64,000 nucleotides of DNA from Cephalopachus bancanus. Its lineage: Eukaryota; Chordata; Mammalia; Primates; Tarsiidae. Under the pieces are notes generated by a model. It was given only the letters and a program-made list of their open reading frames with translations, ran no database searches and was not told where the DNA came from. Numbering within the stretch: position 1 is the stretch's first letter; every line of letters begins with the position of its first letter. Positions 1 through 64,000 of this stretch are shown piece after piece. The translations under genes and the position numbers were made by a program. The stretch is taken from positions 15,085,001 through 15,149,000 of the forward strand of contig JAPVLO010000019.1 of the NCBI GenBank assembly GCA_027257055.1, read 5' to 3'.

Positions 1-1238
1 AGACACAATTTTTTATCTTTCTAACTTAATAGACTTTCTCACTTATTTGTCTTTTAAAAAAAGATTTTTAAAAAATTTGATCTATTTTTCCCAAACTAAT
101 TATGTTGTAGCGTTTTATAATCGTTTAGAAACTTGTTCAAAGTTGTTAGTAATAGTCATAGTAGTGTTCAAGGTCATTGGCCTGTAAATAATTTAGAATA
201 AGCTCTACATTTTAGAGGGAATTTATTATAATATAAAATTAGAATGTAAAATAGTCTTTCTCCAAATATATTCTTAATACAGTTATCTTAAAGTAAGCTT
301 ATTTTATTATTCTATTGATAGAAAGTATAACATGCTCTATTTTAAGGTAAAAATGATATGTAAGAATTTTTCTTCAATATCTTAATCGTTTTCCCTTTTA
401 ATTTACATTTTTAAACAATTTGCTTTAGTACTTTAAAAAATAATATCATCTCCATTGACTGTTTTTTGACTTCTGTTCTTTAATATTACAAATTATGTTA
501 GTAGACCTAGAAAACGTTAGTTGCAGAATTTTAATTTAAAAGCAATGTTTCTGTTCACAGGACACACCTCTCTATGGGTATTAATTGTTTAAAAAGTATA
601 AAAAAATAAATTATTGCTGAAAACATGTAAGACAGAGAAAAGAGGAAAAATTACATTTCTACCCTCTAATAAAGAATTGCTTTCATGAAAGCATTTTAGT
701 ATGTTTTCTTAGCTTTTTATTTTATAAAATTTGTATACAATTTTCCGTATTGCTTTTGTTCTTCTTTTATGTGACTTTTTTCATGTTATAAAGGCAGGCT
801 ACGTTGTCCAGCCTTCATAATTACATATTTTGAAGGGCACTTCATATTCTATCCAGAGGGCATAGATTTTCATTCTTGGGCTGGTACTAATTTAATTGAC
901 TCATACAGACAACATTGTTGAAACTTGGATTAGATTTCTACCTTCCTGACCTTTGTTACTACTCTTGCTTTTATTCTTTAGCTGTTGAAAATTTTTTTTG
1001 ACTTATTTATTCGTCCAGATGAATTTTAGAATCATTTGTCAAGCTCCAAGAAGAATGAAGCAGGATTTTTATTTTTGTTGGGATTATATTAAGCCTATAC
1101 ATTTAGGAAAAAACGGTTGGTTGTAATATTTAGTCTTCCCATCATGTCTATTTTTCTACTTATTCAAATTGTCTCCTATATTTAAAATTGAAGTTTGTTT
1201 TTATGTGTTAAAAAGCATGACTTTTTCTTGATTCACAG
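1..1238. other. PCM1: 5' intron of PCM1, AT-rich, no feature
   Basis: This is intron upstream of the start-codon exon. I see no CpG-rich stretch, promoter or untranslated exon I could defend, and no recognisable repeat. Confidence 0.6.
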
Positions 1239-1260
1239 AGAGTTAATTGTTAAAACCAGT

Positions 1261-63025
<61,765 letters not shown>

Positions 63026-64000
63026 GTAAGCTGATAATGATTAGTGAAATATAGACATAATTTCAGTATACAGTAAATACAAATTAAGTAGGTTATTTTT
63101 AGCTTTTTTAAAACATCTGAATGTAATGGTCTTTGTTTTGAAGGTGAGCTATGAAATGCAATCAAAATATGGCAGCAAATATAAAAAATTATGTATACAC
63201 AATACATAGTTGAGTATGAGGTTCAAAATAACCATATGTACTCTTACAACTTCATTGCTCAACATAGAGATTGACTCGTAACAGACATTTAATGAATATA
63301 TGTTGTGTTTATTCATGACATTTAATAAACCAGACATTCATAAACTATAGTAAAAACTCTTGACTGATAAATAAATGCAAGATAAATTGGGTCTTTGGAT
63401 AAAAAAGAAATCTAGACAAAACAACTCATCCAGAAAAAAAGATAATTTAATGTTACTAATTGATGGGAAAGATTTTGAACAGAATAAAAAGGACCTGGAA
63501 ATGGAGAAGAGTGATAAGAAGAATGTTTAAATTCAGTAAACTGTGCCTTCCAAGTAGTACCTAGCACACAGTTAATAATCGAATGACTGAGAGACCAAAC
63601 TGCTCGTATACTGAGGAGATAATGTGCTATATATTTGGGAATCACCTACTTAAAGGTTCAGATCTTGATTTTATTGTAGAATATTATATATGGTTCTGAG
63701 ATGGTAAATACATTCATTTTTTTTAAAAAGCAACTCCAGCCTGAAGGTTCATGGGTAAGATTGCTATAGTTGATTAGCAGATATCTAGTAAGAGAGTTGG
63801 AAGTGTATTACTGTTTCTGCCCATTGTTGAAATGTTAACACTGTTTTTTCTGAAAAGACAGTAGTGTTTTCTCAAAAGATCATCTTGTCTCTTCTTTAGA
63901 TACAGTAGTTATTTTACAACTGTTGAGAGTTTTTCTGAATTTTTGTTCTTTAACTTTTACTCATGTTTAAAATAATGTTTCTTCAACTCTTCTGTTTAAA
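63026..64000. other. PCM1: Intron, nothing recognised
   Basis: Intron after coding exon 26 to the window edge. The next PCM1 exon was looked for and not found. Confidence 0.6.

Noticed and set aside
545..600. Acceptor-like ctgttcacag with downstream sequence as an upstream exon
   Set aside because: No matching donor at a sensible distance and no way to tell it from chance in untranslated sequence.

Overview
The window is a 64 kb stretch of a primate nuclear genome. It holds the 5' two-thirds of one protein-coding gene, PCM1 (pericentriolar material 1, the scaffold of centriolar satellites), on the + strand. I could follow 26 coding exons by reading frame, by GT-AG splice sites, and by recognising the protein. 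They run from the start codon at 1261 to the end of an exon at 63025. Together they encode about 1530 residues, against roughly 2020-2030 for the human protein, so the C-terminal quarter lies beyond the right edge. All exon junctions keep frame and no exon carries a stop or frameshift, so this looks like a working gene and not a retrocopy. No second independent gene could be supported.

The introns make up about 93% of the window and are full of interspersed repeats. Dimeric Alu elements place the genome in the primates. The younger Alus are not of the usual human kind: left arms start GGGCTCGGTGGCTCAGCC, right arms carry GGCCACTGCACTCCAGTC, and the A-tail is preceded by ACTCCAACTC. They also lack the right-arm signature I associate with lemur/loris Alus. 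Together with mariner fragments of a type I cannot tie to a human family, this makes tarsier my best guess. That is an inference; only the primate assignment is firm.

Layout. 1-5.7 kb: five small exons encoding residues 1-295. 5.7-12.3 kb: a large intron with a 75-bp tandem duplication, an old Alu and an antisense class I-type LTR. 12.3-18.4 kb: three exons with heptad-rich coiled coil, separated by Alus and old L1/Tigger-like DNA. 18.4-23.8 kb: an intron with a 5'-truncated antisense L1 and a head-to-head pair of young Alus. 23.8-31.1 kb: eight exons carrying further coiled coils and acidic tracts. 31.1-39.7 kb: an intron almost filled by one near full-length antisense L1 that itself carries two Alus and a small L1 fragment. 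39.7-45.1 kb: five exons. 45.1-64 kb: the last five exons, set in introns with two mariner fragments, three separate local inverted duplications and a perfect 35-bp palindrome.

The most unusual structure is that set of inverted duplications. Near 46.0/47.4, 50.2/51.1 and 57.2/57.9 kb, short segments (341, about 190 and about 70 bp) reappear in opposite orientation within about 1 kb, at roughly 98.5%, 93% and 97% identity. In the first two cases the boundaries argue that one copy was templated from the other. I found no sign of an undescribed multi-gene system. Other points of interest are alternative-splicing candidates in PCM1 (a 15-nt tandem acceptor, a 57-nt cassette exon and two speculative exons) and an L1 5' region placed so that its antisense promoter, if present, would fire into downstream PCM1 exons.
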